Counted from the first letter of the stretch, positions 5,252 through 13,885 are shown. The stretch: DNA of 20,492 nt from Candidatus Moranbacteria bacterium UBA2206 (GCA_002328565.1 DCUU01000039.1:1-20492); one strand, 5' to 3'. Numbers and translations are program-made. Notes: generated by a model not told the origin, from the sequence alone.

Positions 5252-6187
5252 ATGAATGAAAAACTGAACCTATCAGTGGTTGTTCCGCTTTATAACGAAG
5301 AGGGGAATGTGCGCGAGCTTCATAGAAAAATCAAAGAAGCTTGTGAAAAATTGGAGAAAAGTTTCGAAATTATTTTTATCGATGACGGTTCACGCGACAA
5401 GACCGTGGAGAATTGCCAGGGACTCACACCGCTCAAACTCATCAAATTTAGAAGAAATTTTGGTCAAACAGCTGCTTTTGATGCGGGGGTGAAAAATTCA
5501 CTGGGCGAGGTTATCGTGATGATGGACGGGGACTTGCAAAATGATCCGGCGGATATCCCTTTGCTTTTGGCGGAAATAGAAAAAGGTTATGATATAGTTT
5601 CCGGTTGGAGATGGCAAAGAAAAGATTCTCTAAGCAAAAAAATATTTTCCCGTACTGCTAATTTGCTTCGAAAAATTTTGATTCATGACAAAATTCACGA
5701 TTCCGGCTGTTCACTTAAGGCGTATAGACGAGAATGTTTCAAGGACGTGGATCTTTTTGGTGAGATGCATCGTTTCATTCCCGCACTTTTGGAATTGCAA
5801 GGCTATAAAGTTTCTGAAGTGAAAGTCTCGCATCATCCGCGTACCAGTGGAGTGACGAAATATAATTGGAAGCGTGGAGTCAAGGGCTTTGTGGATATGG
5901 TGTCTATTTGGTTTTGGGGAAAATATGCCAATCGACCGCTTCATCTTTTCGGCGGATCGGGAATATTTTTGTCATGCATAGGTTTTTTGATTTTGATTTG
6001 GATGGTAGTGGAAAAAATTATGGGCGGATCAATTGCCGACAAAATCTGGCCACTTATCGGCGTGTTTTTCATCATGATCGGCATCCAGCTTTTCATTTTT
6101 GGACTCTTGGCAGATATCCTAATCAAGAATTATTTCAAAAGCCAAAACAGAATGAATTATTCGATAAAAGAAATTCATGAAGCATGA
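5252..6187 (+). CDS. Polyprenyl-phosphate glycosyltransferase with two membrane helices (GtrB/ArnC-like)
   Basis: The 311-residue protein has VVVPLYNEEGNV at 9-20, FIDDGSRDKT at 42-51, RRNFGQTAAFDAG at 67-79 and MDGDLQNDPADIP at 91-103, the donor and metal motifs of the GtrB/DPM1 group of family 2. Two hydrophobic helices follow (about 232-254 and 267-290), the usual anchor of bacterial GtrB-type enzymes. It should transfer one sugar, probably glucose or a derivative, from a UDP donor to undecaprenyl phosphate for later use outside the cell. The last codons (IHEA, then TGA) are read from the 7-bp tandem repeat that starts at 6176, so the natural C-terminus may have been altered slightly when the repeat arose. 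First gene of the plus operon. Confidence 0.92.
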   Translation: MNEKLNLSVVVPLYNEEGNVRELHRKIKEACEKLEKSFEIIFIDDGSRDKTVENCQGLTPLKLIKFRRNFGQTAAFDAGVKNSLGEVIVMMDGDLQNDPADIPLLLAEIEKGYDIVSGWRWQRKDSLSKKIFSRTANLLRKILIHDKIHDSGCSLKAYRRECFKDVDLFGEMHRFIPALLELQGYKVSEVKVSHHPRTSGVTKYNWKRGVKGFVDMVSIWFWGKYANRPLHLFGGSGIFLSCIGFLILIWMVVEKIMGGSIADKIWPLIGVFFIMIGIQLFIFGLLADILIKNYFKSQNRMNYSIKEIHEA

Positions 6188-6224
6188 AACATGAAACATG
6201 AAGCATATAGCATGAAACATAAGG
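6176..6224 (+). repeat. Seven tandem copies of a 7-bp unit (CATGAAA)
   Basis: Seven consecutive heptamers: CATGAAG, CATGAAA, CATGAAA, CATGAAG, CATATAG, CATGAAA, CATAAGG. The array begins inside the last codons of the glycosyltransferase and ends 21 bases before the four-helix-bundle start, whose own ATGAAAC context also matches the unit. No spacers separate the units, so it is not a CRISPR array. Its middle part is the left arm of the inverted repeat with 6622-6648. Confidence 0.85.
6183..6209. repeat. 27-bp inverted repeat, left arm around four-helix-bundle gene 2
   Basis: Matches the reverse complement of 6622-6648 at 26 of 27 positions. The single difference is an A instead of T before AGCATATA. 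In RNA the two arms could form a 26-bp stem with the four-helix-bundle gene in the loop of about 412 bases. This is the architecture of rRNA intervening sequences, here placed between two protein genes. Confidence 0.85.
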
Positions 6225-6245
6225 CAAAATACAAAATACAAAAAC

Positions 6246-6614
6246 ATGAAACAAGACAAGGAAACTTTTCATAAAATATTAAAAAAGAAATTGGATGAGT
6301 TTGCTTATCTTTCATATAAAGTTACGAAAAAATTTCCCAAAGAAGAAATTTATGGCATTACTTCTCAATTGCGCAGAGCATCCTTATCAGTAGTGTTGAA
6401 TTATATAGAAGGTTATGCAAGGCTAGGAGATAATCAGTTAAAATATTTTTTGCAGATGTCGTACGGGTCATTAAAAGAAACAAAATATTTATTATATTTT
6501 TCAGAAAGAGAGGGGTATATAGAAAAAGAGGATTATAAAAAATTAATTAATTTATCTGAAGAAATTGGAGCAATGTTGTGGACAACAATAAAAGGGATAA
6601 AAGATAAGGCCTAA
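6246..6614 (+). CDS. Four-helix-bundle protein, S23/IVS family (copy 2)
   Basis: A 122-residue protein with the family signature: FPKEEIYGITSQLRRASLSVVLNYIEGYAR at about 29-58, FLQMSYGSLKETKYLLYFSEREGYI at about 68-92, then YKKLINLSEEIGAMLWTTIKGIK. It belongs to the FPKEE..GLTSQ-type branch, unlike copy 1 with YDLE..S at the N-terminus, so the two are not recent duplicates of each other. The function of the family is unknown. The gene and its start lie wholly within a pair of near-perfect inverted repeats (6183-6209 and 6622-6648). This strongly suggests it arrived as a unit between the glycosyltransferase and UDP-glucose dehydrogenase genes, although it keeps the operon's orientation. Confidence 0.93.
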   Translation: MKQDKETFHKILKKKLDEFAYLSYKVTKKFPKEEIYGITSQLRRASLSVVLNYIEGYARLGDNQLKYFLQMSYGSLKETKYLLYFSEREGYIEKEDYKKLINLSEEIGAMLWTTIKGIKDKA

Positions 6615-6621
6615 TTATTGT

Positions 6622-6648
6622 TATATGCTACATGTTTCATGTTTCATG
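6622..6648. repeat. 27-bp inverted repeat, right arm around four-helix-bundle gene 2
   Basis: Reverse complement of 6183-6209 with one mismatch, built of two copies of TTTCATG and an adjoining CATG. It ends six bases before the ATG (6655) of UDP-glucose dehydrogenase. Two in-frame ATGs (6625 and 6646) that would lengthen that protein lie inside this arm and are therefore unlikely starts. Confidence 0.85.
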
Positions 6649-6654
6649 AATACC

Positions 6655-7992
6655 ATGAAAGTAGCAATTATTGGAACTGGATACGTTGGGTCGGTGACAG
6701 GCGCTTGTTTTGCTGAGATGGGCAACAGCGTGGTTTGTGTGGATAATAATCCGGAGAAAGTGGAACAATTTAAAAGTGGAAAAGTTCCTCTGCACGAAAA
6801 AGGACTGGATGAATTAGTGGCACGAAATTTGAAAAATGAAACTTTGAATTTCACCACTAATCTGAAAGATGCTTTGGAAAAAAGCGAAATTGTTTTCATA
6901 GCGGTTGGCACTCCGCCCAATGAAGATGGAAGCGCTGATCTTAGTCATGTTATTAATGTGGCAAAATCGATTGGACAAATGATAGAACACGAACTGATTA
7001 TTGTGGATAAATCAACCGTACCAGTTGGAACAGCAGAATTGGTCAAAAAAACCATTGCTGAAGAACAAAAAAAGCGGGGCACGGAAATTCCTTTTCATGT
7101 GGTTAGTAACCCTGAATTTTTGGCGCAAGGCACGGCAGTTAAGGACTTTTTGGAGCCTAGTCGCATTGTGGTAGGGGCAGATGATGAAAAGGTGCTAAAA
7201 ACCATGGAAGAGCTGTATGCGCCTTTTATGCGCCGAGAGGGTCGTTTTTATGCTATGGATCCTAAAACTGCGGAAACCGTTAAATATGCGGCCAATAGTT
7301 TTTTAGCAGCCAAAATTTCAATTAATAATGAACTAGCCAATATTTGTGCCAGAGTAGGGGCTGATTTTGATTTAGTGCGACGCGCCATGGGAGCTGATCC
7401 AAGAATTGGAGAACCGTTTATGTACGCTGGTCCGGGGTTTGGCGGAAGCTGTTTTCCAAAGGATGTGAAAGCTCTGGTTAAAATTGCCAAAGATCATGGC
7501 TATACAGCCGATATGTTTTTGCAAACCCTGGAAACTAACGAAAAACAAAAACATGTTTTAGCGGATATGGTTTTGGAAAACTTAGGAGAAAATTTGAAGG
7601 GAAAAATTTTTTGCGTCTGGGGCTTGGCGTTTAAAGCGGGGACAGATGATATGCGCGAATCTTCGGCGCTTACGATTATCAATAAATTAATTGAAAAAGG
7701 CGCGCTTATTCAAGCCTATGATCCAGAAGCGATGAAAATGGCCAAAACCCCAGAATATTTTGGAGAAAATCCGGCCATTAGTTATTTTGAAAATAAATAT
7801 GACGCACTCAGTGGAGCTGAAGCCCTGCTTATCATCACTGAATGGAAAGAATTTCGCACTCCGGATTTTCTTGAAATGAAAAAACGTTTGAAAACCCCTT
7901 TGATTTTTGATGGACGGCTGATGTATGATGTCAAAAAAATGCAAGAATTAAATTTTAAATATTATTCAATTGGCCGACCGGCTGAAAAATAA
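6655..7992 (+). CDS. ugd: UDP-glucose 6-dehydrogenase
   Basis: Starting at the ATG at 6655 gives 445 residues opening with the NAD-binding strand MKVAIIGTGYVG. Longer starts at 6625 or 6646 would add residues from the inverted repeat (MLHVSCFMNT). Family motifs are complete: GTPPNEDGSADLS (85-97), DKSTVPVGTA (118-127), NPEFLAQGTAVKDF (152-165), the active-site region with Lys210 in ETVKYAANSFLAAKISINNE, and the catalytic Cys266 in GPGFGGSCFPKD. The C-terminal UDP-binding domain has WGLAFKAGTDDMRESSA. The enzyme oxidises UDP-glucose to UDP-glucuronate with two NAD, giving an acidic sugar donor for surface glycans. It is in a tight operon: the metallophosphoesterase starts 3 bases after its stop. 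Confidence 0.97.
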   Translation: MKVAIIGTGYVGSVTGACFAEMGNSVVCVDNNPEKVEQFKSGKVPLHEKGLDELVARNLKNETLNFTTNLKDALEKSEIVFIAVGTPPNEDGSADLSHVINVAKSIGQMIEHELIIVDKSTVPVGTAELVKKTIAEEQKKRGTEIPFHVVSNPEFLAQGTAVKDFLEPSRIVVGADDEKVLKTMEELYAPFMRREGRFYAMDPKTAETVKYAANSFLAAKISINNELANICARVGADFDLVRRAMGADPRIGEPFMYAGPGFGGSCFPKDVKALVKIAKDHGYTADMFLQTLETNEKQKHVLADMVLENLGENLKGKIFCVWGLAFKAGTDDMRESSALTIINKLIEKGALIQAYDPEAMKMAKTPEYFGENPAISYFENKYDALSGAEALLIITEWKEFRTPDFLEMKKRLKTPLIFDGRLMYDVKKMQELNFKYYSIGRPAEK

Positions 7993-7995
7993 AAT

Positions 7996-8991
7996 ATGAA
8001 GAAAAAAATAATCGACAAGTTAAAAAGTCTTAAGCTTAAGAACTCTAAATCATTTATTCTAAAAAACAAAAAGAAATTAGAAATAATATCATTGGTTGTT
8101 TTGATTGCAATTGCGATTGTAATTTTTAGTTTTGGTCCTCTAGGAAAAAATGTTTCAAATTTTGTAGTTGAAAAAATTTGTTCAAAGACTGAGATTCAAG
8201 ATGGTAATGCTGGCGCAAATGATATTGAAGAAGAAGAGTTTGTGAGTGATAATTATACAAAAAAAGATCCAGATCTTACTATCGGAGTTATGGCTGATTC
8301 ACACGTCGAAGGTTCTAAATACTGGATTATTAATGAATTTGCTAAAAAAATGCAAATTGCAAAACCAGATTTTGTTATTGAAGTAGGTGATTTTATTCAA
8401 AACAGAAATAGAAAGGGGAAAGGGATGGTTCAGCAGCCCATAGAAGAAGGGATAGCTGATTGGAAAAAAGCTGATGCTAATCTTTTGGGTTATATGCCTC
8501 GTTATCATGTAATAGGAAATCACGAGATGTTTAGTTTACATAAGAAAGATTACGAGAATCTTATCGGAAGCAAAAGCTATTATTCTTTTATAGTTAAAAA
8601 CTATCAAATAATAGTTTTGGATGCTATGTATTGGTCGAGCACCAATGAAGATGTGGAGCGTGGTCGAGAAAAACCGGGTGCTTATATTGGATTTATCCCC
8701 CAAGAAGAAAAGAAATGGCTGGAAGAAAAGCTTGGAGAGTCTGATAGAAATATTATTTTTGTTCATCATCCATTATACAATATATTAAATAGTCTTGATA
8801 TTGAAAAATTATTAACAAGATATAACGATAGAATTGTTTTGATTTTGAGCGGGCATAAACATGATTCTAAAAGTTTTACTTTTGCTGGAATTGATTATAT
8901 TGATATCCCATCTTTAGAGCTTCAAAAGCAATATTTATTGGTGAATGTAAAAGGTAAAAAATCCGAAGTCGAATTTTTGAATTTACAATAA
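7996..8991 (+). CDS. Membrane-anchored metallophosphoesterase (paralog 1)
   Basis: A 331-residue protein with a Lys-rich N-terminus, one membrane helix (about 30-48) and a short acidic linker (EEEEF near 78-82). The calcineurin-like phosphoesterase domain follows: ADSHV with Asp101 and His103, EVGDF (GD 131-132), IGNHE (GNHE 174-177), FVHHPLYN (His257-258) and SGHKHD (286-289). All metal ligands of the dinuclear site appear to be present. With the positive tail inside, the catalytic domain should face outward. Substrate is unknown. A phosphodiester or phosphomonoester in a cell-surface polymer or lipid-linked intermediate is plausible from context. Closely related in motif wording to the protein at 18497-19540 (YHVIGNHE, HHPL, GHKH). 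It lies between UDP-glucose dehydrogenase and the GT4 fusion with gaps of 3 and 6 bases. Confidence 0.88.
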   Translation: MKKKIIDKLKSLKLKNSKSFILKNKKKLEIISLVVLIAIAIVIFSFGPLGKNVSNFVVEKICSKTEIQDGNAGANDIEEEEFVSDNYTKKDPDLTIGVMADSHVEGSKYWIINEFAKKMQIAKPDFVIEVGDFIQNRNRKGKGMVQQPIEEGIADWKKADANLLGYMPRYHVIGNHEMFSLHKKDYENLIGSKSYYSFIVKNYQIIVLDAMYWSSTNEDVERGREKPGAYIGFIPQEEKKWLEEKLGESDRNIIFVHHPLYNILNSLDIEKLLTRYNDRIVLILSGHKHDSKSFTFAGIDYIDIPSLELQKQYLLVNVKGKKSEVEFLNLQ

Positions 8992-8997
8992 GAAATT

Positions 8998-11088
8998 ATG
9001 AGAATTTTGATTCTAAATTATGAATATCCGCCACTCGGCGGAGGAGCGGGCAATGCTACCTTCTATCTTTTGCGAGAATTTTCCAAAATCCCAGATCTTT
9101 ATGTTGATTTGGTGACTTCTTCAGCAGATAAAAAATATCATTTGGAGAAAATAGGAGAGAATGTAAAAATTCATAAATTGCCAATCGGAAAAAATAATTC
9201 TAAGATGCATTTTCAAACTAACAAGGATTTGTTAGTTTATTCTTGGAAAGCTTATTGGTTTTCTAGAAAACTTATTAGAAAAGAAAAATTTGATGTGACA
9301 TTGGCTTTTTTCGGCATTCCTTGTGGGTATATTGCCAAGAAATTGGGCTTGCCCTATGCGGTGAGTCTTCGTGGAAGTGATGTGCCATTCTACAATAACC
9401 GTTTTCGTCTTTTAGACAAGCTATTTTTCCGCCATATGAGCAAAAATATTTGGAAAAAGGCAGAGGCAGTTGTGGCGCTAAGCAACGATTTGGCTAATTT
9501 AGCCAAAAAATCGGCACCTGAGCAAAAAATAACAGTGGTGCGAAATGGTATAAACATAGAGGAGTTTTGTCCAAGGGCGGAGATACTAAGGGAAGAAAAA
9601 ACATTCAATATCCTTTTTGTCGGAAGATTAATCGAGAGAAAAGGGGGGATATATGCCCTAGAAGCTTTCAGGGATTTAGCCAAAAAATATGATAATATTA
9701 GATTATTGATTGCCGGCGAAGGGCCACTGCAAGAAGAATACAAAAAATTTACCAAAGAAAATAATTTAGAAGATATGATTTATTTTCTTGGTATCGTGAA
9801 GCATTCTGAAATAGCCAAGCTTTATCAAAAATCACATATATTTATTTTGCCGTCGCTAAGTGAAGCGCTTGGTAATGTGACGCAGGAAGCCTTGGCTTCG
9901 GGATTGCCAATCATCACTACTGATACGGGTGCAGCGGAGTTGATGGAGGGAAATGGATTTATCATCAAGAAAAAATCGTCACAAGATATTTTTGATGGCC
10001 TCGAAAAAATAATCAACAATGAAGATTTACGCCAAGAGATGTCGCAAAAAAGTCGAAAAATTTCGCAGTCAATGTCTTGGGCAGAAACGGCCACTCATTA
10101 TATTCAAATATTAAATAACGCTTTTATGAAAAAAAACGAAATAAAAAAAAATAATAAATTAAAGTTATTTCTAAAGCTCATTGCGACAACTCTTTTTGTC
10201 AGTTGGATTTTTTTGAAAATTAATTGGAGTGAAGTTTTGTTTTATTTCAGACAAATGGATATCTGGTGGATGGGAGCTTTTGTTTTGATTTATGCTTTTG
10301 GAATTGCAATTTCTTCGTATAAGTGGAAAATTTTAGCTGATTTTAAGGGATTTGGCATCAAGTTGGTAGATCTTTTCAAAATTTATTTGACAGGAACTTT
10401 CATAAATAATTTTTTTCCTTCTATTATCGGCGGAGACGCCTACAGATCATATATGCTGGGCAAAGCTGGCAAAGGCAGATATTTAGAGGCAACTTCAACC
10501 GTTCTGATTGATCGCATCACAGGCTTTGCTGGAGTGATGCTTTTGATTTTAGTTTTTAGTCTGTTTAATTTGAAAGCAGTTTTTGGGAATAAAATTCTTC
10601 TAATCACAAACGCCCTTATCGTTGCTTTTTTCGCAGGTAATTTTCTGATTGTAATTTTGCGAAAGATGACTATTTGGAATTATGTCAAAAAAATCTTGCC
10701 GGAAAAAATAAATAAAATGATTCAAGAGATATTGTCCTATCAAAAACATGAAATTCTATTCAAATCATTGTTTTGGGGAGCCTTTTTCAATTTTTTGGGA
10801 GTTGGGTTAGCCACTTGGATGCTTTTTTTAGATCTGCATATCCCAATTAGTTTTGTCAATTTTATGATTGCTATTTCAATCATCAGTATAGTTTCTTCGA
10901 TTCCAGTGAGTATTGGAAACATTGGCATCAAGGAATGGGCCTTCATCACTTTTTTTGGCATCTTTGGAGTGGATGGTGAAGCGGCCATCTCCATTGCTAT
11001 TTTTGGAAGATTTTTGCAAATGCTGGTGAGTTTTTTTGCAATCCCTTATTATTTGAAAGAAAAAAATAGAAAAAAATTAGAAGTTTAG
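8998..11088 (+). CDS. GT4 glycosyltransferase fused to a UPF0104/LPG-synthase-type membrane domain
   Basis: One uninterrupted frame of 696 residues with two modules. Residues 1-375 are a GT-B glycosyltransferase: EYPPLGGGAG near the start, SLRGSDVP (123-130), VVRNGINIEEF (180-190), FVGRLIERKGG (207-217), LLIAGEGPLQ and the E-x7-E motif SEALGNVTQE (288-297). Residues about 388-690 contain several membrane helices with FINNFFPSIIGGDAYRS and SSIPVSIGNIGIKEWAF, the marks of the UPF0104 / lysylphosphatidylglycerol synthase membrane family, which includes AglD-like relatives. An internal Met377 (ATG at 10126) marks the junction, where a separate gene may once have started, but no stop or frameshift separates them. 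The fusion would hold a cytoplasmic sugar transferase at a membrane module handling a lipid-linked product. Last gene of the plus operon. Confidence 0.9.
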   Translation: MRILILNYEYPPLGGGAGNATFYLLREFSKIPDLYVDLVTSSADKKYHLEKIGENVKIHKLPIGKNNSKMHFQTNKDLLVYSWKAYWFSRKLIRKEKFDVTLAFFGIPCGYIAKKLGLPYAVSLRGSDVPFYNNRFRLLDKLFFRHMSKNIWKKAEAVVALSNDLANLAKKSAPEQKITVVRNGINIEEFCPRAEILREEKTFNILFVGRLIERKGGIYALEAFRDLAKKYDNIRLLIAGEGPLQEEYKKFTKENNLEDMIYFLGIVKHSEIAKLYQKSHIFILPSLSEALGNVTQEALASGLPIITTDTGAAELMEGNGFIIKKKSSQDIFDGLEKIINNEDLRQEMSQKSRKISQSMSWAETATHYIQILNNAFMKKNEIKKNNKLKLFLKLIATTLFVSWIFLKINWSEVLFYFRQMDIWWMGAFVLIYAFGIAISSYKWKILADFKGFGIKLVDLFKIYLTGTFINNFFPSIIGGDAYRSYMLGKAGKGRYLEATSTVLIDRITGFAGVMLLILVFSLFNLKAVFGNKILLITNALIVAFFAGNFLIVILRKMTIWNYVKKILPEKINKMIQEILSYQKHEILFKSLFWGAFFNFLGVGLATWMLFLDLHIPISFVNFMIAISIISIVSSIPVSIGNIGIKEWAFITFFGIFGVDGEAAISIAIFGRFLQMLVSFFAIPYYLKEKNRKKLEV

Positions 11089-11136
11089 TTGGTTTTATTT
11101 TCTCTTTCAAGATGAAAAATCAATTAAACTTTTTTA
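11081..11136. terminator. Shared convergent terminator candidate
   Basis: AAGTTTAGTTG (11081-11091) pairs with CAATTAAACTT (11121-11131) as an 11-bp stem with one G-T wobble. The 29-base loop can fold further (ATTTTC with GAAAAT). T-runs follow on both strands (11130-11135 on plus, T-rich sequence past 11081 on minus). The arms cover the stop codons of both converging genes (TAG at 11086, minus-strand TAA at 11124-11126). The stem is AT-rich, so strength is uncertain. Confidence 0.5.
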
Positions 11137-12065
11137 TTTCTGATGACATACAGCGGTCTGTTTATAACTTCCCTTTGGATATTGGCGATATAAAGAGCGA
11201 GAAGGCCAATAGACATAAGAATAATTCCTACTAAAAAAACAATAAAAATAGCCAAATTTTCAGCGTCCGAAAAGGTTGAAGCAAAATGCCAATCAAAAAA
11301 ATATTTGCCGAGCAAAATATAAAAACCGATTATACTGGAAAGAAAAGTGATTAATATTCCAAAATATCCAGCTAATTTTAAAGGAAAAAGGCTGAGGGAT
11401 GTAAAGCTGGTTATAGCTAGGCTTACTAGTTTTCGAAAGCTATAACTGGCAACTCCATTAATGCGATCATTCGCTTCAAAATAGATATAATCTTTTTTAA
11501 ATCCAAGCCAGTCGATCAAGCCTCGGGTCAATCGTTTGGTTTCGGTAAAACGGTTGAATTCGTCAATGACTTTTCTGTCAATTAATCTGAAATCAGTTGA
11601 GCCCGAAACAATCTTAACTTCAGCGATGTTATCCATTATTTTGTAAAACAATCCTGAGCCTATCTTTTTTATCCAACTGTCGCTTTTGCTTTTTTTTCTG
11701 ACACCCACTATTACTTCATATCCTTGTTCCCATTTTTGAATGAATTGGGGTATTAGTTCTATCGGATGTTGGAGATCAGCATCAATTAGTATGCAAGCGT
11801 CTCCAGAGCAATGATTGATTCCAGCAGAAGTAGCTATTTCTTTCCCGAAATTTCGCGAAAAATCAATGTATTTAACTGATTCATTTTCTTGAGATAATTT
11901 TTCAAGTTCATTGATAGTAGAGTCTAAGCTCCCGTCATTAACAAAAATAATTTCATACGCGTAATTATTTTTAAGCATATCAAAAATCTCTGTAATTTTT
12001 TGATAAAGCAGGGGAATGTTTTTCTCTTCATTATATGCTGGAATGACAATTGAGATTAATTTCAT
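11124..12065 (-). CDS. Polyprenyl-phosphate glycosyltransferase with two membrane helices (GtrB-like)
   Basis: The 313-residue protein has SIVIPAYNEEKN (5-16), FVNDGSLDST (41-50), SRNFGKEIATSAG (70-82), IDADLQHPIELIP (94-106) and VSGSTDFRLIDRKV in the acceptor region. Two C-terminal membrane helices (about 232-254 and 270-294) follow. This is the GtrB / undecaprenyl-phosphate glucosyl or mannosyl transferase arrangement, with NDGS replacing the DDGS of the other two copies. It should load a single sugar onto undecaprenyl phosphate. It follows the GT-C gene at 12091 by 25 bases on the same strand, the classic pairing of donor-lipid synthase and donor-lipid user. It ends at the shared terminator facing 8998-11088. 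Confidence 0.92.
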   Translation of the reverse strand: MKLISIVIPAYNEEKNIPLLYQKITEIFDMLKNNYAYEIIFVNDGSLDSTINELEKLSQENESVKYIDFSRNFGKEIATSAGINHCSGDACILIDADLQHPIELIPQFIQKWEQGYEVIVGVRKKSKSDSWIKKIGSGLFYKIMDNIAEVKIVSGSTDFRLIDRKVIDEFNRFTETKRLTRGLIDWLGFKKDYIYFEANDRINGVASYSFRKLVSLAITSFTSLSLFPLKLAGYFGILITFLSSIIGFYILLGKYFFDWHFASTFSDAENLAIFIVFLVGIILMSIGLLALYIANIQREVINRPLYVIRNKKV

Positions 12066-12090
12066 GATTATGGAAATTTTAATTGATAAT

Positions 12091-13854
12091 TTAGTCTGTT
12101 TTTTTTGTAAATAAATTATTCCAAGTAATGAGCTTATTTAATTTGCTTTTTTGAGCGGAGGTTTCTTTTTCGAGCTCGTTCTGGCGAACTCCGGTCACGG
12201 CTTCAGGTTTAGGCGTAAGATGAAAAACAGTGAGCGCTCCAAAGTTTTTTATTTCTAAAATAGAAAATGTGTCGCTAAATTCGGCGATATCTTTTTCGGA
12301 AAATTCCATTACGAAATAATTTCCTTCACTATAAATTTTTTCTAGACGTATCCGGCTATAAAAGTCAATTCCTTTTTTTTCCAAATGATACCAAATAGCT
12401 GGTTCATATTCATGCTTGGCTTGGAAATATACGGGGTAATTATTTTGTAGGTAAATGGACTCAACATAGTCAACGATAGCATATTGTTGAGCTAGAGTCA
12501 CGCGTCCAGTGTTGGGAAATATGTCCTCAGTTTTCACAGAAATTGTTTCTTTATCAACTTGATTTATTCTTGAAAAATAAAGATTTAATCCATAAGCGTT
12601 AGTGGCTATAAAAAAAATTGTTACTGCGATAATCGCAAAGGACCCTTTTCTTATTTGAGTTGTTTCAATTTTTTCAAAAATAAAGCCTAGGAGGATAAAA
12701 GATAACGGAGCGATAATTAAAAAGAATCGCGGGCGAATGCTGACACCACCTTTTATGAGAAAGAAAAAATATATAAATGAAGCAAGAAACCAAAAAGTAA
12801 TTAACCAAAGGAAATCTTTTCGTTTTGGATTTGTTTCTTCTTTGAGATTTTTAAGTAGAATAAATAAAGATAGAATTAAAGAAATAAGTGCTCCAATTCT
12901 CCAAGTGCCATGTTTTTTTGATGAAAATCCATAACCTGTTACTCGGCCGTTTATATGGTCAAGTCCTGTTATAATAAACAAACATTCCGAAGCATAGTAG
13001 TTGGCAGTTCGGATGATTTTTTCATCTAAACTTCCATTTTTATCGCCCGAGCTTTTTTCAATTTTTTTGATGAAATATCTAAAGTTTTCTCCGTTTGTTT
13101 TTATATCGCTGATGATAACGGGAGAATAAAAAATAATAAAAATTAAAAGAGCGCCAATGCAAATTCTAGGGCTAATTTTTTTCCGATGAATAATAAGAAT
13201 AGGCAAAAAAATAGCAGGAATAACAAAAAAAGCATTAAAGTGGATTTGAGTGACGATGACCAATAATGTGGCGGAGATAATAAGCCATAATACTTTGTTT
13301 TTTTCTTGGGATAGACCACGAAGCAATGTATAAAAAGTTAGAAGAATAAGAAAGGGAAGAACATTGGGGCTCCAAGAAAATCTTCCATAGAGAATCATAT
13401 ATAAAGATAAAGAGAATAGAGAAAGAAGTAATAGGGAGATAAGACGAGAAAAATATCTTCTGATGAAAATATAAAAAAGAGGAAGAGATAGAATGGAAAA
13501 AATTAGAACTAACATAGCATGTCCGGTGGGAGTGTTGCCAAATATTTTAGCACTCAGATATTCCATATAATAGAAAGCAGGGCCCAGGCGTAATGATCTA
13601 CCTCCTCCAGCTGTTGGCCCCAGAAGTGGGAGATTGCCAATGCCGTTTTCCACCGCATCGGAAACTATAACAGTATCAAAAGACTGATCAATTTCAAAAT
13701 GAAGCCAATCTGAAAATTTATAAGAACGTAGAAAAATTCCGATAATAATTAAAATGGCGAACAGGATAATTTCTAGTTTATCTTTTTTTATTTTTTCTAA
13801 AAAACGCAGCAAAATTGCTTTTATATGATGCCGAATCATTGTTAACTTATTCAT
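12091..13854 (-). CDS. GT-C membrane glycosyltransferase (GT39/PMT_2-like)
   Basis: A 587-residue multi-pass protein. After a basic N-terminus the first helix is at about 28-44, and the first outside loop has FEIDQSFD with acidic Glu54/Asp56 where GT-C enzymes keep their catalytic or metal-binding acid. Around ten further hydrophobic segments follow, then a soluble C-terminal domain of roughly 140 residues. Family relatives such as ArnT and protein O-mannosyltransferases take a sugar from a polyprenyl-phosphate donor and attach it to a lipid or protein outside the membrane. The start is supported by an AAAGG sequence just upstream and a strong promoter at 13886-13914. Partner GtrB-like gene is next in the operon. 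The acceptor is unknown. Not closely similar to the three plus-strand paralogs. Confidence 0.8.
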   Translation of the reverse strand: MNKLTMIRHHIKAILLRFLEKIKKDKLEIILFAILIIIGIFLRSYKFSDWLHFEIDQSFDTVIVSDAVENGIGNLPLLGPTAGGGRSLRLGPAFYYMEYLSAKIFGNTPTGHAMLVLIFSILSLPLFYIFIRRYFSRLISLLLLSLFSLSLYMILYGRFSWSPNVLPFLILLTFYTLLRGLSQEKNKVLWLIISATLLVIVTQIHFNAFFVIPAIFLPILIIHRKKISPRICIGALLIFIIFYSPVIISDIKTNGENFRYFIKKIEKSSGDKNGSLDEKIIRTANYYASECLFIITGLDHINGRVTGYGFSSKKHGTWRIGALISLILSLFILLKNLKEETNPKRKDFLWLITFWFLASFIYFFFLIKGGVSIRPRFFLIIAPLSFILLGFIFEKIETTQIRKGSFAIIAVTIFFIATNAYGLNLYFSRINQVDKETISVKTEDIFPNTGRVTLAQQYAIVDYVESIYLQNNYPVYFQAKHEYEPAIWYHLEKKGIDFYSRIRLEKIYSEGNYFVMEFSEKDIAEFSDTFSILEIKNFGALTVFHLTPKPEAVTGVRQNELEKETSAQKSKLNKLITWNNLFTKKTD

Positions 13855-13885
13855 ATGCCTTTTTTTATTTATATGATATAATTAA

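Noticed and set aside
6176..6224. CRISPR-like array from evenly repeated CATGAAA units
   Set aside because: The units are only 7 bp, directly adjacent without spacers, and no cas genes are in the window.
6625..6654. Longer UDP-glucose dehydrogenase starting at 6625 or 6646
   Set aside because: The extra residues are encoded by the inverted repeat arm, and the family begins with the NAD-binding strand MKVAIIGTGYVG at 6655.
10126..11088. Separate UPF0104 gene beginning at the internal ATG
   Set aside because: There is no stop between the modules and no clear ribosome binding site. A single fused frame is the simpler reading, though internal initiation is not excluded.
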